51,486 nt of DNA, from assembly GCF_025964975.1 (NCBI RefSeq), contig NZ_JAOPXV010000180.1:1-51486 (forward strand), in the 5' to 3' direction. Each line of letters starts with the position of its first letter. Position 1 is the stretch's first letter. Positions 26,804-37,093 of the stretch are shown here, piece by piece. The translations under genes were made by a program, and so were the position numbers. The notes under the pieces were generated by a model. It did no database searches, was not told the DNA's origin, and saw only the letters and a list, made by a program, of their open reading frames with translations. The stretch is from Nocardioides sp. GTDB taxonomy: Bacteria > Actinomycetota > Actinomycetes > Propionibacteriales > Nocardioidaceae.

Positions 26804-27667
26804 TCAGCCGAAGCGCGCCGCGACGGCGGCGGCGCGGGCGCCGTACCCGCCACCGAACATGCACGCGTGGACCAGCAGCGGGAAGAGCTGGTGCAGGGGC
26901 AGGCGGTCCTCCCAGCCCTCGGCGAGCGGGTGGGCCTCGTCGTAGGCCTGCATCACCCGGGGCAGGTGGGGCAGGCCGAAGAGGTGCAGCATCGCCAGGT
27001 CGGCCTCGCGGTGCCCGCCGTGGGCGGCCGGGTCGATGACGTGGACGGCACCGTCGAGCCCCCACAGGCAGTTGCCGTTCCACAGGTCGCCGTGCAGACG
27101 CGCGGGCGGCTCGTCCGGGATCAGCTCGGCGAGCCTGCCGATGACCGACTCGACGGTCGTGGCCTCGTCCTCGGTGACGGCGCCCCGGTCGCGCGCGAGC
27201 TTGAGGTAGGGCAGCACGCGGCGTACGGCGTAGAACTCCGGCCACGTGGCGCACGCCGTGTTGGGCATGGGCAGCCGGCCGATGAAGCCGTCGTGCTCGA
27301 AGCCGAACGACGCGGCGCCGGCCCGGTGCGTGGCCGCCAGCGCCTGGCCGAAACCGCTCGCCGCCTCGGCATGGTGCTTCGGGGTGGGCTCGACCCAGGC
27401 GAGGATCACGCAGTCGGCGCTGGCTGCCAGCACGTCGGGGACGCGGACGCCCTCGGGGACCTCCGCCAACCAGCGCAGTCCCGCCGCCTCGGCCTCGAAG
27501 AAGCCCTCCGGCGCGTGCGCGACCGTCTTCATCAACGCCGTCTGTCCGCTCGAGAGACGCAGCCGCGTGGCCGTGGCGATGTCGCCCCCGGCAACCGGCG
27601 CGGTGGACACGACGGCAGACCCGAGGAGCTCCTCGGCGCGTCTGGCGACCAGCGGCTGGCGGGTCAT
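26804..27667 (-). CDS. Fructosamine kinase family protein
   Basis: GGDIATATRLRLSSGQTALMKT...FFEAEAAGLRWLAE...ARLHGDLWNGNCLWGLDGAVHVIDPAAHGGHREADLAML. Confidence 0.92.
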   Translation of the reverse strand: MTRQPLVARRAEELLGSAVVSTAPVAGGDIATATRLRLSSGQTALMKTVAHAPEGFFEAEAAGLRWLAEVPEGVRVPDVLAASADCVILAWVEPTPKHHAEAASGFGQALAATHRAGAASFGFEHDGFIGRLPMPNTACATWPEFYAVRRVLPYLKLARDRGAVTEDEATTVESVIGRLAELIPDEPPARLHGDLWNGNCLWGLDGAVHVIDPAAHGGHREADLAMLHLFGLPHLPRVMQAYDEAHPLAEGWEDRLPLHQLFPLLVHACMFGGGYGARAAAVAARFG

Positions 27668-28167
27668 GAGGGCGAGAGGACTCGCTCGATCCGGGGGACC
27701 AGGGCGCGGCACGTGCGCTCGATCATGTCCAGCACCTCCTCGAAGCCGTCGGTGCCACCGTAGTAGGGATCTGGTACTTCCACCCCCGGAGTCTCCGGAT
27801 CGAAGTCCCCGAAGAGCCGGACCCGGTCACCGCCACCCAGCCGCAGGAGGTCACCGCGGTGGCTCTGGTCCATCGCGAACAGCACGTCGTCGCGCTCGAA
27901 CCACCCGACCTGCACCTGTTGCGCGCGGTGCCGGGAGGAGTCATAGCCACGCCTGCTGAGGGCGCTCGCCGAACGCTCGTCCATCGGGTTGCCGACGTGC
28001 CAGTCGCCCATTCCACCCGAGGCCACCTCGACCCGGCCTGCCAGGCCTGCCTCCGCCAGCTGGTGGGCCAGCACGACGTCGGCGCTCGGGGACCGACAGA
28101 TGTTGCCCGCGCAGATGAAGGAGACGCGATAGCGCCCAGCCACCTGCGGCGGGGGAAGCACGCTCAA
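27664..28167 (-). CDS. Low-molecular-weight protein-tyrosine phosphatase
   Basis: VSFICAGNICRSPSADVVL (CX5R loop); VEVPDPYYGGTDGFEEVLDMIERTC. Confidence 0.94.
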   Translation of the reverse strand: MSVLPPPQVAGRYRVSFICAGNICRSPSADVVLAHQLAEAGLAGRVEVASGGMGDWHVGNPMDERSASALSRRGYDSSRHRAQQVQVGWFERDDVLFAMDQSHRGDLLRLGGGDRVRLFGDFDPETPGVEVPDPYYGGTDGFEEVLDMIERTCRALVPRIERVLSPS

Positions 28168-28550
28168 TCGTCGCCCAGCGCGAGGTCCGCGATCCAGCCC
28201 ACGATCGTGACGATCACGGCACCGATCCCGGCGGAGTAGTAGTTCTCGACCTGGAAACCGAGCCCGACCTCCTCGGCGACCGCTGCGGTGAGCAGCAGCA
28301 TCAACCCGTTGATGACCAGCATGAACAAGCCCAGCGTCACCACGAGCAGCGGGAACGAGAGCGCCTTGATCACCGGCCGGACGACGCTGTTGACCACGGT
28401 CAGGATCAGTGCGACGCCCAGCAGCGGGAGCAGCTTCCCCTCGAGCTCGCTGTTCTGATCCAGGGGACCGATGAAGTAGATGCCGGTGAGCAGCCAGGCG
28501 GCGATGGCCAGACCTGCGGCGTGCGCAAGCAGCTTGAGCAGGAATCCCAT
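28164..28550 (-). CDS. Phage-holin-family (superfamily IV) small membrane protein
   Basis: Four hydrophobic helices: LTVVNSVVRPVIKALSFPLLVVTLGLFMLVINGLMLLLTAAV; typical chromosomal actinobacterial PF04020-like protein. Confidence 0.88.
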   Translation of the reverse strand: MGFLLKLLAHAAGLAIAAWLLTGIYFIGPLDQNSELEGKLLPLLGVALILTVVNSVVRPVIKALSFPLLVVTLGLFMLVINGLMLLLTAAVAEEVGLGFQVENYYSAGIGAVIVTIVGWIADLALGDD

Positions 28551-28647
28551 GGGCTCAGAGTAGGGGTCGGTGGCGGCAAACGCGGGACGGTCTCTCCCAG
28601 CCGGTGGCGGGGCCCACGGCCGGTCGGGTCTGCGGCGCGATCGGGCG

Positions 28648-29003
28648 TCAGCGTCCGTGGAGGAAGCCGATCACCATGGCGCCCCACCAGCCCAGCTGCG
28701 ACACCGATGCGGTGGCGGCGCAGATACACCGGAGGCGTAGCCGGCCGGGGTCCCGGCTGAGCCGAGCGTGTAGCCAGGTCGCGAGCAGGCCGTTCCAGCC
28801 GATCAGCAGGACCAGGCCAAGCTTCGCCTGGGTGAGGGGACTGGTGATGTCAGGCTCCAGCAGGGGGGCGAGCGCTGCGGCAACGGGCGTGGTGGCGAGG
28901 GCGACGCGGTGCAGGAAAAGCGTCCTTCGATAGGGGTTAGTCAGGTACCCCTGACCTACTTTCCAGCGATGCGCAACAGGGCTCCCCGGGCCCTGAGACA
29001 AGC
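28648..29003 (-). CDS. Hypothetical three-TM membrane protein (start uncertain, possibly TTG near 29003)
   Basis: NPYRRTLFLHRVALATTPVAAALAPLLEPDITSPLTQAKLGLVLLIGWNGLLATWLHARLSRDPGRLRLRCICAATASVSQLGWWGAMVIGFLHGR. Confidence 0.5.
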
Positions 29004-29036
29004 GCTGTGGCTCGCTCGGCGGGTGCCGGACCGGGC

Positions 29037-29660
29037 TCAGGCGTACGGCGCCGCGAGCCGCAGGTCGTTGACGAGCTCGCCGAAGGCCTCGTCGTACCCG
29101 CCCCTGCCGCGCAACCGCAGCACTGCCGACGGGTGGGAGGTGATGATCGCCGACCGCTCCTGCGTCAGGTCCAGGAGCCGACCGCGGGATTCGCCGATCT
29201 TCATCGTCCGGCCGAAGACCGCGCGCGCAGCGGTCGCACCGAGGGCGACCACGACGCGGGGCTGCACCGCCTCGAGCTCGGCGTCGAACCACGGGTGGCA
29301 GGCGTTGACGTGCCGGAGCTCCGGCTTCTGGTGGATCCGTCGCTTGCCGCGCTGCTCGAAGCGGAAGTGCTTGACGGCGTTGGTGAGGTAGACCGCCCCC
29401 CGGTCGATCGCCGCAGCCGAGAGCGCGTCGTCGAGGACCCGTCCCGCAGGACCGATGAACGGCTCGCCCTGCCGGTCCTCCTGGTCGCCGGGCTGCTCGC
29501 CGACGAGCATCACGCTCGCGGAGCGAGCCCCGGAGGAGAAGACGACCTGCGTCGCCGGCTCCCACAGCTCGCAACCGCGGCACTCGTGGGCCGCGGTCTC
29601 CAGGTCCGCAAGGTCGCGCGAGGGAGGGACCCACGGGCTGGCGTCCTGGTGTCCGGCCAT
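29037..29660 (-). CDS. udgX: UdgX-family uracil-DNA-binding/glycosylase protein
   Basis: LVGEQPGDQEDRQGEPFIGPAGRVLDDAL; diagnostic KRRIHQKP loop; ITSHPSAVLR. Confidence 0.92.
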   Translation of the reverse strand: MAGHQDASPWVPPSRDLADLETAAHECRGCELWEPATQVVFSSGARSASVMLVGEQPGDQEDRQGEPFIGPAGRVLDDALSAAAIDRGAVYLTNAVKHFRFEQRGKRRIHQKPELRHVNACHPWFDAELEAVQPRVVVALGATAARAVFGRTMKIGESRGRLLDLTQERSAIITSHPSAVLRLRGRGGYDEAFGELVNDLRLAAPYA

Positions 29661-29723
29661 GCGTCAAACCTGCCAGCCCGGGCGGTCTGGGTCACCACCC
29701 ATCGGGGTCGCTACCCTCGCCGG

Positions 29724-30269
29724 GTGACGATCGGCGGGACGGGCGTGATGCTCGTGGGTTCGCTGGCCACCCTCGCCGCCTTCGCGCTCATCGCCCAGGC
29801 CCTGGCGCCCAGGCTCGGCGGCGTCACGGCCATCGCGCTGTCGGGCTGCGCGTGGACGGTCGTCGCGATCGGCATCCTCACGCTGCTGCCGGCGCAGTGG
29901 GACACCGGCATCGTGCCTGCGGATGCGCGCCCGGACACGTGCTCCATGGACTACGGCGGCCCGGCGCCCGACGGGTTCTGGATCTTGTCCGGTAGCCAGC
30001 GGATGCTCAACGTCGCTGTCTTCGTGCCGGCTGGCGCGCTCTGGGTGCTCGGCGTCGCGCGGTGGCGGCGAGCCTGGGTCCTGGCTCCACTGGGCCTGGC
30101 CGCGCTCGCCCTCTACAGCTTCGGCATCGAGGTGCTCCAGTTCGAGCTGGCCCGCATCGACCGGTCGTGCGACGTCACCGACGTGGTCGACAACATCACC
30201 GGCGCGCTTGTGGGCGGCGTGATCGGCCTCGTCCTTGCCCTGCTGCTGCGCCCGTGGGGGCAGCGCTAG
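29724..30269 (+). CDS. VanZ-like membrane protein
   Basis: GTG start; NVAVFVPAGALWVLGVARWRRAWVLAPLGLAALALYSFGIEVLQFELARIDRSCDVTDVVDNITGALVGGVIG. Confidence 0.8.
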   Translation: MTIGGTGVMLVGSLATLAAFALIAQALAPRLGGVTAIALSGCAWTVVAIGILTLLPAQWDTGIVPADARPDTCSMDYGGPAPDGFWILSGSQRMLNVAVFVPAGALWVLGVARWRRAWVLAPLGLAALALYSFGIEVLQFELARIDRSCDVTDVVDNITGALVGGVIGLVLALLLRPWGQR

Positions 30270-30279
30270 CCTGCTCGAC

Positions 30280-31353
30280 ATGGCCCAGACTCCCCAGCCC
30301 CGCAGCAACGTCGCGCAGATCCCGACGTACGTGCCGGGCAAGCCGCCGACGCCGCGCCCCGGCCTCACGACGTACAAGCTCTCCTCCAACGAGAACCCCT
30401 ACCCGCCGCTCCCCGGGGTCGTGGAGGCAGCCACCCGCGCCGCCGAGGCGATGAACCGCTATCCCGACATGGGCAACACCGCGTTGTACGACGCACTGTC
30501 GGCCAATCTCGGGGTGCCGGTCGAGGACATCGCAGCTGCCACCGGCTCGGTCGCGCTGATCTACCAGCTCTTCAACGCCTTCTGCGACCCCGGCGACGAG
30601 GTCGTCTACGCGTGGCGTTCCTTCGAGGCCTACCCGATCGCGGCGACCGCGGCCGCGGCGACCTCGGTGCAGGTGCCGGTGCTCGAGGACGGTCGCCACG
30701 ACCTGGACTCGATGGCAGCGGCGGTGACCGACCGCACCAAGGTCGTCATCGTCTGCACCCCCAACAATCCGACCGGCCCGGCCGTCACCCAGTCCGAGCT
30801 CGACGCCTTCCTGGCCAAGGTGCCGCCGCACGTGCTGGTCGTCGTCGACGAGGCCTACCTCGAATTCGTCCGGATGGACGACCCCATCGACGGGATCGCG
30901 ACCTACCGCACCCACTCCAACGTGGTGCTGACCCGCACCTTCTCCAAGGCCTACGGCCTCGCGGGCTTCCGGGTCGGCTACGCGGTCGGACCGGCCGAGC
31001 TGGCGGGGGCCCTGCGCGCGGTCTCGCTGCCCTTCGGTGTCTCGTCCGTCGCCCAGGCCGCGGCGATCGCGTCGCTGTCCGCCACCGATGCCCTCTTCGA
31101 GCGGGTCGACGCCCTCGTCGCCGAGCGCGCGCGTGTCCTCAGCGCCGTCCGGGACGCCGGCTGGGAGCTCCCCGACGCGCAGGGCAACTTCATCTGGTTC
31201 CCGCTGGGCGAGCGGACGATGGAGTTCGCCGCTGCCGCCGACGAGCTCGGCATCGTCGTCCGGCCCTTCGCGGGCGTCGGCGCCCGGGTCTCCATCGGGG
31301 AGGACGAGGGCAACGACCGGCTGATCCAGCTGGCGCAGACCTTCCCGCGCTGA
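30280..31353 (+). CDS. hisC: Histidinol-phosphate/aromatic aminotransferase
   Basis: YKLSSNENPYPPLPGVVEA...VIVCTPNNPTGPAVTQSEL...VVVDEAYLEFV...VVLTRTFSKAYGLAGFRVGYAVG. Confidence 0.93.
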   Translation: MAQTPQPRSNVAQIPTYVPGKPPTPRPGLTTYKLSSNENPYPPLPGVVEAATRAAEAMNRYPDMGNTALYDALSANLGVPVEDIAAATGSVALIYQLFNAFCDPGDEVVYAWRSFEAYPIAATAAAATSVQVPVLEDGRHDLDSMAAAVTDRTKVVIVCTPNNPTGPAVTQSELDAFLAKVPPHVLVVVDEAYLEFVRMDDPIDGIATYRTHSNVVLTRTFSKAYGLAGFRVGYAVGPAELAGALRAVSLPFGVSSVAQAAAIASLSATDALFERVDALVAERARVLSAVRDAGWELPDAQGNFIWFPLGERTMEFAAAADELGIVVRPFAGVGARVSIGEDEGNDRLIQLAQTFPR

Positions 31354-31396
31354 AGCCACGTGGACACGCGGACCTGGGTCCCTGGTCAGGGCGGCC

Positions 31397-32675
31397 CTAT
31401 GCGGGGCCGACCGGGTCGGTGGCGACCAAGGTCCGCGTGTCCACGACGTCGGCCCGGTCCATGACCCGGAAGCTCGGCACGCGGGTGGGCGCCATCGTGG
31501 TGATCGCGTAGGCGATGCCGGCGACGAGGAGGGCGGGGGACAGGCCGAGCGCCGTCACGGCGAGCACGCCGAGCACACCGCCGAGCGGCATCAGGGACCA
31601 GCACAGGGCAGTGTTGAACGAGGAGACCCGTCCGAGGAGCGGAGCCGGGATCCGCTCGAGGATGACCGCCCCGAGGATCGGGTTTGAGGAAGCCCGCCGC
31701 GACGCCGGCGACCGCGGTCACCACGAAGACGGCCCACACCGGCGACTCCGAGGCCATCACCACGAACCGCGGTGCGCCTGCGACCAGGAACGCGATGACG
31801 TAGGTCCGGTAGCGCGGCAGCGTCTCGCCCCACTTCGCCGCCGCGAGCGCCCCCAGCACCGACGCACCGCTCATCACCGCGAAGAGCGCACCCAGCACGG
31901 CCACTCCCGCCCCCGACTCCTTGGCCCACACGGGCGCGAGCACCGCGGCGTATGCCTGGTCGATCAGGTTGGTCGTCGCCACCATCGCGCACACCGCCAC
32001 GAGGACGGGGTCGGTGCGCAGGAACCGCCAGCCTTCACGCAGTTCTTGGGTGTACGTCGACGAGTCGGCCGGCCCCGTCGGAGAAGCCGACGGGACGGGT
32101 CGGCCCAGCGCGGTCGTGGCCAGCGCGAAGACGACGAACGAGACGAGGAAGGACAGCGCGTCGGCGTACAACGCGTTGGCCGCACCGACCCCCGCGACGA
32201 GCAGCCCGGCGAGCGCAGCCCCGGCCATGGTCGACGTCCGCTCGACGGCGCTGGCGAGCCCACTGACGCGCTCGAAGGAGATGCCGGCCACCCGGGCGAT
32301 CTCGGGAGTCATGGCGGCCTTGCCCGCGTCGCCCGGTCCCCGCAGAGCACCCGTGACCGCGACGAGGACGAGGAGCAGCGCGAAGCTGAGCAGGCCGAAG
32401 TGGTGCAGCAGCGGAATCGTCGCGACGGCGAATGCTGACGCCAGGTCGCAGGCGAGGGTCACCCGACGCGGGCCAACCCGGTCGAGGAGCGGTCCGCCGA
32501 GCGCCTTGAAGACGACCAGGGGCGTGATCTCGACGGCCGCGACCAGGCCCGTCTGGGTCGCCGAGCCCGTGGTCGACAGGACGAACCAGGGGATCGCGAT
32601 CATCGAGACCCGGGTCCCGACGAAGGAGATGCCCTCGGCGACCAGGCCGCCGACGAGCGGCCCCCGCCGGCTCAC
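31397..32675 (-). pseudogene. MFS transporter gene with an apparent 1-nt insertion near 31683-31685
   Basis: VSRRGPLVGGLVAEGISFVGTRVSMIAIPWFVLSTTGSATQTGLVAAVEI...VAAGFL then frame change; in the next frame NPILGAVILERIPAPLLGRVSSFNTALCWSLMPLGGVLGVLAVTALG continues to the stop at 31397. Confidence 0.75.
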
Positions 32676-33232
32676 TCGCCCGTTCCGAGGGCCCCCGGCC
32701 GGGGGAAGGCGTTGAGCTTGACCGAGAACGGCGCGGCGCCCTCGTCCTCGCTGTCGGGGGTCTGCTCGATGATCGCGGTGAGCTTCTCGACCAGGGCCTC
32801 GGCATCGGCGGGGGTCAGGGAGCGTTCCCAGTCGCTGAGGGTGCCGACCGTGCGCCACTCGTCCGGCAGGAAGCGCATCTCCGCGGCCCCCGCGCGCAGC
32901 CGGTCGCCGTACACGAGGGCCACGGTGGAGAGGTAGGCCTCGACGTCCTCGTCGTCCTGCTGCTGCTCCTGGAAGTCGGCGCGCGTGCTGTCGTGGGTCG
33001 CGCGCCACCAGCGGTCGCGAGCGTTGCCCCGGTCGGTGTCCTCGGTGATGAAGCCGTGCTGGGCGAGCTGACACAGGTGGTAGGAGGTCGCACCGGTGTT
33101 GAGGTCGAGCCGTTGGGCGAGGGTCGTGGCGGTGGCCGCGCCCTCGGTGCGCAGGAGGCCCAGCATCCGCAGCCGGACGGGGTGGCTCAGGGCGCGGAGA
33201 CCAGCGATGTCGGGGGTGACGGAGGAGGGCAT
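32672..33232 (-). CDS. ArsR-type HTH transcriptional regulator
   Basis: MPSSVTPDIAGLRALSHPVRLRMLGLLRTEGAATATTLAQRLDLNTGATSYHLCQLAQHGFI. Confidence 0.92.
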   Translation of the reverse strand: MPSSVTPDIAGLRALSHPVRLRMLGLLRTEGAATATTLAQRLDLNTGATSYHLCQLAQHGFITEDTDRGNARDRWWRATHDSTRADFQEQQQDDEDVEAYLSTVALVYGDRLRAGAAEMRFLPDEWRTVGTLSDWERSLTPADAEALVEKLTAIIEQTPDSEDEGAAPFSVKLNAFPRPGALGTGE

Positions 33233-33257
33233 GAGGCCGACCCCAGACTGCAGAGAG

Positions 33258-33301
33258 TTATTTGCAAACAGTTCTTTGGCAAAGTGCTGAACTCTTTGCA
33301 C
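33258..33301. promoter_or_regulatory. Candidate multi-site operator between arsR-like and GST genes
   Basis: TTTGCAAA (33261-33268), TTTGGCAAA (33275-33283), TTTGCA (33295-33300), and AGTTC...GAACT dyad around the centre; locally AT-rich in a GC-rich region. Confidence 0.5.
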
Positions 33302-33361
33302 GTAGGAGGTGCGTTGCTGGGGCATCTCGATCGATGTGGTTGAAACCGGCATGATGGACCC

Positions 33362-34336
<975 letters not shown>

Positions 34337-34445
34337 CCGTCCAGGCAGGCGCCGGACACGCCGCCGAGCGGTGACACAGCCACATTCGGGCGACCCAGAA
34401 GGTGGCTCACGCACTGCTCTGGCATCGCGAGCAGGGCTTCCTCGA

Positions 34446-35696
34446 TCAGTTCGTCGGGCTCGGCGACACTGTCGTGGACGGCGGGGGCGACGGCGGCCCA
34501 GGGCTCGGCGGGAAGGTCGTCGGGGTCGGCGTGGGTGTCGGCGTCGCGGTCGGGGTCGGCGTCGGGACGGGCTCGAGTCCCTGGACGAACTCCGAGAGCA
34601 TCGGGCCGTCCTTGGTCCACAGCAACCGGGCGGCGTACAAGGCACGCTTGCCGACGTCCTCGTAGTCCTGCGCTCCCTGGTAGCTCTGGTAGCACGGGAG
34701 GTTGGTGCCCTTGCAGACCCAGCCGTGGAAGAACAAGCGGTTGGCGTGGGTGCTCGTCGCCTCGACGTAGTCGGCGCCGCCCGGGCCGCAGACCCCGGAA
34801 TTCTGCCGGTTGACGAGCGCGTGGCCGGGGGTGCCCTGCCAGCCCTGGTGGCGGAACTTCGAGCGGCGCCAGATCGTGCGGTAGCGGCAGTCGCCGTAGC
34901 TGCCGCGGGAGGTGATCAGGTAGTGCCACTCACCGTGCCTGACCATGACCGGGTTCTCCAGGACGCCCACGTCGCGGATGAGCTCACGGCTGAGGCCGAA
35001 GGTGCCGGTGCCGGCGGCGTTGAGCCGGATCATCCGGATCGTCGACGGGGTCCCCTGGGTGCGGTAGAGCAGGAAGCGACGGCCGTCGGGAGCGACGTAC
35101 GACGATGGGTCGATCACGCCCCGGCGCGGGAGACCCACGCGACCGCCGACCGGGTCGAAGGCGGGCTGCGTCGTGGAGTAGTCGGGGCACACGAGCGGTC
35201 GGTTGCTGACCGGGGTGAACGTGTCGGACAGCGTCGGTGCCGTGGCGACGCCGATGCAGCGGTCCTGCTCATGGGGGAGGCCGCGCGAGGGCATCGTGTA
35301 GTAGGCGAGCCAGCCGGCGGGGCCCTGCTCGATCTCCGGGCCCCAGACGCCGGCGAACTTCGCCCACGCCGGCCTCGCGTTGAGCAGGTCGCCCGTCGGG
35401 TTCCACGCCGCGTAGTCCTGCTCCGCGCTCGAGCCGCGCCCGCGGAAGCCGGTCGCTGCGCCGAACCACCGGGTGCCGTCGTAGACGACCGTCGGGTCGC
35501 CGAAGTCACGTGTCCAGACGAGGGGACGCGGCGCGGGGGCTGCCCGGCGGGCCCGGTCCGCACTGGTGGGTGCCTCATCGCCTGCGCCACTGGCCGGGAT
35601 CGAGATCGGCGAGAGGGCGAGCAGGACAGGAAGAGCGGCCAGCGCGGTGATCGCGCCGGCCCGGCGGACGAGGTGTCCACTGTGGCGTGTGTTCAT
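34446..35696 (-). CDS. Secreted beta-propeller protein (GH43-like) with Pro/Thr-rich C-terminal tail
   Basis: MNTRHSGHLVRRAGAITALAALPVLLALSPISIPASG; FGDPTVVYDGTRWFGAATG; GVIDPSSYVAPDGRRFLLYRT; CRYRTIWRRS; tail PVPTPTPTATPTPTPTPTTFPPSPGPPSPPPS. Confidence 0.75.
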   Translation of the reverse strand: MNTRHSGHLVRRAGAITALAALPVLLALSPISIPASGAGDEAPTSADRARRAAPAPRPLVWTRDFGDPTVVYDGTRWFGAATGFRGRGSSAEQDYAAWNPTGDLLNARPAWAKFAGVWGPEIEQGPAGWLAYYTMPSRGLPHEQDRCIGVATAPTLSDTFTPVSNRPLVCPDYSTTQPAFDPVGGRVGLPRRGVIDPSSYVAPDGRRFLLYRTQGTPSTIRMIRLNAAGTGTFGLSRELIRDVGVLENPVMVRHGEWHYLITSRGSYGDCRYRTIWRRSKFRHQGWQGTPGHALVNRQNSGVCGPGGADYVEATSTHANRLFFHGWVCKGTNLPCYQSYQGAQDYEDVGKRALYAARLLWTKDGPMLSEFVQGLEPVPTPTPTATPTPTPTPTTFPPSPGPPSPPPSTTVSPSPTN

Positions 35697-35781
35697 GGTG
35701 GGGCCCCCTTGGACGTCACCACCTTGATACCCCGAGGTGAGGGGGTCAACGCAAAACGCCGCCCATCCCCTACCGACTCGC

Positions 35782-35848
35782 GGGATATCCATGGGCGAGA
35801 TGGCTGGAGATCAACCGGGCTCACAGCCGTTTCGCCCATGGATATCCC
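35782..35848. repeat. Long perfect inverted repeat between the two GH43-like paralogs
   Basis: GGGATATCCATGGGCGA (35782-35798) / TCGCCCATGGATATCCC (35832-35848), plus inner GGCTG/CAGCC. Confidence 0.9.
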
Positions 35849-35889
35849 CCGAGAGAGGAGGTGACCGCGAACCGACGGGCGTCGGGCCC

Positions 35890-36933
35890 CTACAGGAACC
35901 CGGCGATCACCGGGACGCCGTCGACCCAGTCGAGGTCGGCGGCATACATCGGCCGGACGGCCTGCGACCGCCTCCTGACCCGTTCCTTGCGGATGACCGG
36001 ACCGCACGGGGTGGTGGTGCCGTGGCAGGTCCAGGCGTGGAAGTAGATGCGCAGCCGCTTCGAGTGGGGCATCGGGGTCACGTCGGCGCCGCCCGGTCCG
36101 CAGAGTCGGCTCGAGGAGTCGAGGAGCACGCCCGTGGTCGCCTCGGTCCAGTTGAAGATCGACGTCGATCGGCGCCAGATCGTCCGGTAGGAGCAGCCGG
36201 TGAAGTCGCCCTGGGAGAGCAGCATCACCCAGCCGGCCGGGCGCTCGATCAGCACCGGGTTCTCCAGGACGCCGTCGTGCCGGAACAGCTCCACGCTGGG
36301 CGAGGCGGCGTGCTGGCCGTTCTTCGTCAGCGGCAGCAGCCGGATCGACGAGGGGATCCGGTCGGTCTTGTAGACGAGGTGCGGCCGACCGCCGGCCATC
36401 ACGTGCGACGGGTCGATCACGCCGGCACGGGGCAGGCCGGGCAGGGCGATCGGAACGGCGTCGTCGGCGGCCGGCACGTCGACGAACGACGGACACACGA
36501 GGGGCTGATCGCCGACCGGCTTGAAGCCGGTGACGGCGGAGCGGGACCGTGCGACGCCGATGCACCTGCCGTACTCGCCGAGTCCCCGCACGGGGGCAGC
36601 GAAGTACAACACCCACCAGCGGCCGACCCGGGCGATGTCGGAGGCCCAGATGTCGCCGTCGTCGTGCGACCAGGACGGCAGGCGCATCAGGGCGGAGCCG
36701 GTCGCGCGCCAGGACGCGTCCGGGCCTGCGGCGTACGCCCGCGGGACCAGGCTGCCGGTGGAGAACCCGACGAAGCCGTCGCCGCGCACCGTCACGGTCG
36801 GGTCGGCGAAACCTTCTGCCAACACCGGGCGGGGGATCCGCTCCGCGCTCGCGGGGCCACCCGCCACGACGACTCCGAGCAGCATGGGGCCCAGGAGCAG
36901 GCTCGAGACGGCCAGTCGGAGTCGGAGGTGCAC
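35890..36933 (-). CDS. Secreted beta-propeller protein (GH43-like), paralog of the neighbouring gene
   Basis: VHLRLRLAVSSLLLGPMLLGVVVAGGPASA; GFADPTVTVRGDGFVGFSTG; GVIDPSHVMAGGRPHLVYKT; CSYRTIWRRS; LCGPGGADV. Confidence 0.75.
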   Translation of the reverse strand: MHLRLRLAVSSLLLGPMLLGVVVAGGPASAERIPRPVLAEGFADPTVTVRGDGFVGFSTGSLVPRAYAAGPDASWRATGSALMRLPSWSHDDGDIWASDIARVGRWWVLYFAAPVRGLGEYGRCIGVARSRSAVTGFKPVGDQPLVCPSFVDVPAADDAVPIALPGLPRAGVIDPSHVMAGGRPHLVYKTDRIPSSIRLLPLTKNGQHAASPSVELFRHDGVLENPVLIERPAGWVMLLSQGDFTGCSYRTIWRRSTSIFNWTEATTGVLLDSSSRLCGPGGADVTPMPHSKRLRIYFHAWTCHGTTTPCGPVIRKERVRRRSQAVRPMYAADLDWVDGVPVIAGFL

Positions 36934-37093
36934 GGCCGACAACCTAACCCGGGCCGATTCGCCCCGGGGGTGGCGTGGCGGATAACTTTGGCGCCACCAT
37001 GTGCTCGGGGTCACACACGCCCACGAGAGCATGGGCACAGTCAGCCATCGGCGTGCAGGAGACCCCGCGCAGCCGCCAGCGAAATGGAGTGTC

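Noticed and set aside
28164-28550. Prophage remnant suggested by the holin-family protein
   Set aside because: No other phage genes nearby; this four-TM family is common as a single chromosomal gene in Actinobacteria.
34500-34570. GTCGGGGTCGGCGTGGGTGTCGG minisatellite
   Set aside because: Explained by the Pro/Thr-rich (PT)n tail of the secreted propeller protein.
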